From the NCBI RefSeq assembly GCF_001427665.1, contig NZ_LMHC01000001.1, positions 498,780-562,779 on the forward strand: DNA of 64,000 nucleotides, read 5' to 3'. Position 1 is the first letter of the stretch. Each line of letters starts with the position of its first letter. A program made the translations under genes and the position numbers. The stretch is from Caulobacter sp. Root655 (GTDB lineage: Bacteria; Pseudomonadota; Alphaproteobacteria; Caulobacterales; Caulobacteraceae). This document shows, piece after piece, positions 62,051 to 64,000 of this stretch. The notes beneath the pieces were generated by a model. It saw nothing but the letters and a program-made list of their open reading frames with translations, did not search any database and had not been told where the DNA came from.

Positions 62051-62665
62051 CTATCCCCCGCGGGCCGAAAGCGTCATGCGCACCAGGGCGGCCAGGTTGT
62101 CGGCGTGCATCTTGGCCATCAGCTTGGCGCGATAGATTTCGACCGTGCGCGGACTGATCCCCAGGTCGCGGGCGATGACCTTGTTGGGGTGGCCGTCGAC
62201 CACCCCGTCCAGCACCTGGCGCTCGCGCTCGGACAGGGTCTCCAGGCGCTGCAGGGTCAGGGCGGTGTCGTCGGAGACCTGGGCCGAGGCGGGCGGCGGG
62301 GCGGCCTCCAGGGCGCGGGCCACGGCGTCGAGGATGCGGGCCTCGCCGAACGGCTTCTCGATGAAGTCGACCACCCCGGCCCGCATGGCCTCGACCGCCA
62401 GCGGGATGTCGCCGTGGCCGGTGATCATGATGATCGGTGTGCGGCAGCCCCGGGCGTTCAGCTCGCGCACCAGCTCCAGGCCGGTCATGTCGGGCATGCG
62501 CATGTCGGTGATCACGCAGCCGGCCCCGTCCAGCGGCAGGGCGTCCAGCAGGGCCAGGGCCGAGACGTGGCTGCGCACCTCGAAATCGGCGGCTTCCAGC
62601 AGGAAGGCCAGGGCCTCGCGGGCGCTCTCGTCGTCGTCGACCACATGGACCACGGCTTCACTCAT
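62051..62665 (-). CDS. fixJ: FixJ-type response regulator
   Basis: A 204-residue two-domain regulator. The receiver has acidic residues at 10-12, phosphoacceptor Asp54 in ITDMRMPD, Thr/Gly region TGHGD and Lys104 in EKPF. The LuxR-type HTH has [40 protein letters not shown] near residues 145-190. Both fit FixJ, activated by FixL in low oxygen. ATG 62665 is preferred because GAGG lies at the right distance; an ATG nine bases earlier is possible. The start lies inside the fixL stop region, so the genes are coupled. Confidence 0.93.
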   Translation of the reverse strand: MSEAVVHVVDDDESAREALAFLLEAADFEVRSHVSALALLDALPLDGAGCVITDMRMPDMTGLELVRELNARGCRTPIIMITGHGDIPLAVEAMRAGVVDFIEKPFGEARILDAVARALEAAPPPASAQVSDDTALTLQRLETLSERERQVLDGVVDGHPNKVIARDLGISPRTVEIYRAKLMAKMHADNLAALVRMTLSARGG

Positions 62666-64000
62666 CGATCGCATCCTCGTCGCGTTGGTCGTCGTCGTGC
62701 TGGGCCGGCAGGGTGAAGTGGAACACCGTCCCGCCCTTGGGGTTGGCGTCGGCCCAGATGCGGCCGCCGTGCGCCTCGATGATCGAGCGCGAGATCGACA
62801 GACCCACCCCCATGCCCTCGGCCTTGGTGGTCATGAACGGCTGGAACAGGCGGTCGCGGAAGTCGTCGTTGATGCCCGAGCCGGTGTCGGTGACGCTGAC
62901 TTGGACCGAACCGCTGTCGAGCCGCTGGCTCGAGATGGTCAGTTCACGGCGCGGCGAGTCGGCCATGGCGTCGACGGCGTTGCGGATCAGGTTGACCAGG
63001 ACCTGCTGGATCTGCACCCGGTCGGCATAGACCGCGTCGGCGGCGGGATCCAGCTTCAGGCGGGTGGTGACCAGGTGCTCGCGCGCCCCGATCAGGGCCA
63101 GGGCGGCGGCGTCCTCGACCACCTTGGACAGGCTTTCGGGCGCCCGCTCGCTGGCCCCGCGCCGGACGAACTCGCGCATCCGGTGGATGACGTCGCCGGC
63201 CCGCAGGGCCTGGGCCGAGGCCTTGTCGACGGCGTCGCGCACCTTGGCCTGGTCCTCCGGTCGGCCGCGATCGAGCAGGCGACGCGAGCCGGTCAGCAGG
63301 TTGGCGATGGCCGACAGCGGCTGGTTCAGCTCGTGGGCCAGGGTCGAGGCCATCTCGCCCATGGCCGTCAGGCGCGAGACGTGGACCAGTTCGGTCTGCA
63401 GGTCGCGCAGCCGGGTCTCGGTCTGCTGGCGATCCGTCAGGTCACGGATGAAGCCGGTATAGAACGGCCTGGAACCCCGGGTCTCGCCCACCGCCAATTC
63501 CATGGGAAATGTCGAGCCGTCCTTGCGCTGGCCCACCACCACCCGGCCCGTGCCGATGATCCGCTGCTCGCCGGTGCGGGCGTAGCGGGCCAGGTAGCCG
63601 TCGTGGCCCTGGTGGTGCGGCTCGGGCATCAGCAGGCTGACATTGCGCCCGATCGCCTCGGCCGCGCTCCAGCCGAACAACCGCTCGGCGGCCGGGCTGA
63701 ACGAGGTCATGACGCCCGACAGGTCGATGACGATGACCGCGTCGGGGGCCGAGTCGAGGATCGACTGCAGGTGGTGGGTCATGGCGGCGGCGCGGCGGCG
63801 GGCGGCGTGGAACCAGCCGCCGCCGATCGACATGCCCACCCCGATCATCACGAACACCAGGCTCGACAGCGCCGTGGCCTGGTCGGGCAGGCCGCGCACC
63901 TTCAGCACCCACACCGCCGCGGCCGCCAGCACGGTGGCGAACAGTCCGGGCGCCAGGCCGCCGACCGCGGCGCTGATCAGCACCGCCGGCACGAACAGCA
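62658..64000 (-). CDS. fixL: FixL-type oxygen-sensing histidine kinase, 5' end beyond window
   Basis: About 447 residues are visible, and the start lies beyond the right edge. The visible N-terminus has membrane helices of a DUF4118-like region. The PAS domain shows [17 protein letters not shown], with the His of GHDGY aligning to the heme-iron ligand of FixL, then [23 protein letters not shown]. The kinase part has His in [13 protein letters not shown], the N box [10 protein letters not shown] and G boxes DTGSGI and [11 protein letters not shown]. FixL is inhibited by bound oxygen and phosphorylates FixJ. Overlaps fixJ. Confidence 0.94.
   Translation of the reverse strand, partial: LFVPAVLISAAVGGLAPGLFATVLAAAAVWVLKVRGLPDQATALSSLVFVMIGVGMSIGGGWFHAARRRAAAMTHHLQSILDSAPDAVIVIDLSGVMTSFSPAAERLFGWSAAEAIGRNVSLLMPEPHHQGHDGYLARYARTGEQRIIGTGRVVVGQRKDGSTFPMELAVGETRGSRPFYTGFIRDLTDRQQTETRLRDLQTELVHVSRLTAMGEMASTLAHELNQPLSAIANLLTGSRRLLDRGRPEDQAKVRDAVDKASAQALRAGDVIHRMREFVRRGASERAPESLSKVVEDAAALALIGAREHLVTTRLKLDPAADAVYADRVQIQQVLVNLIRNAVDAMADSPRRELTISSQRLDSGSVQVSVTDTGSGINDDFRDRLFQPFMTTKAEGMGVGLSISRSIIEAHGGRIWADANPKGGTVFHFTLPAQHDDDQRDEDAIDE

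Overview
The window looks like a chromosome segment of a high-GC alphaproteobacterium of the Caulobacter/Phenylobacterium type. I infer this from the strongly GC-rich codon use, the densely packed genes with many ATGA start/stop overlaps, a FixL-FixJ-FixK oxygen-sensing set, class II pyrD, the MetX-MetW pair, and several families of mirrored intergenic repeats. No database search was possible, so the genus is an inference.

Positions 1-36.6 kb are ordinary housekeeping and accessory genes: ubiD (cut by the left edge), a JmjC-like cupin, a DUF4153 membrane protein, an ABC exporter, ubiA, a fatty-acid desaturase, small-molecule enzymes, two tandem cysteine-cluster proteins, an aldo/keto reductase, a PPK2 polyphosphate kinase, rsmE, a glutamate-cysteine ligase, a POT peptide transporter, gloB, a PII protein, an MFS transporter with an extra His-rich N-terminus, a phospholipase D-like protein, the metX-metW-nuclease operon, the pyrD operon ending in a sensor kinase, and gamma-glutamyltransferase. 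Glutathione synthesis (17.2 kb), glyoxalase II (22.4 kb) and glutathione breakdown (34.9 kb) all occur here but are not in one operon.

Positions 36.8-52.8 kb form a genomic island. It begins at tRNA-Arg(ACG) with a frameshifted tyrosine recombinase. It then carries two tandem copies of the same module. Each module has a large Sec-exported protein (about 1,335-1,375 aa) with a transglutaminase-like head lacking the catalytic Cys and a YD-repeat tail. An ATGA overlap couples it to a second Sec-exported Rhs protein (about 885 aa) with an Rhs core and a unique C-terminal tip, followed by a small candidate immunity gene. A broken hipA lies between the modules. A decayed Rhs tip and a scrap of a GH97 glycosidase gene lie at the right border. 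This split, secreted Rhs arrangement is the most interesting part of the window.

Positions 52.9-64 kb return to core genes: an SMP-30-like lactonase coupled to a DUF2339 membrane protein, two coupled class III CoA-transferases, aldose 1-epimerase, and fixK-like, fixJ and fixL (cut by the right edge).

At least five families of roughly 70-175 bp mirrored repeats fill the gaps between genes, often with two or more copies each. One forms the 3' end of a coding region and another sits inside the metX-metW operon.
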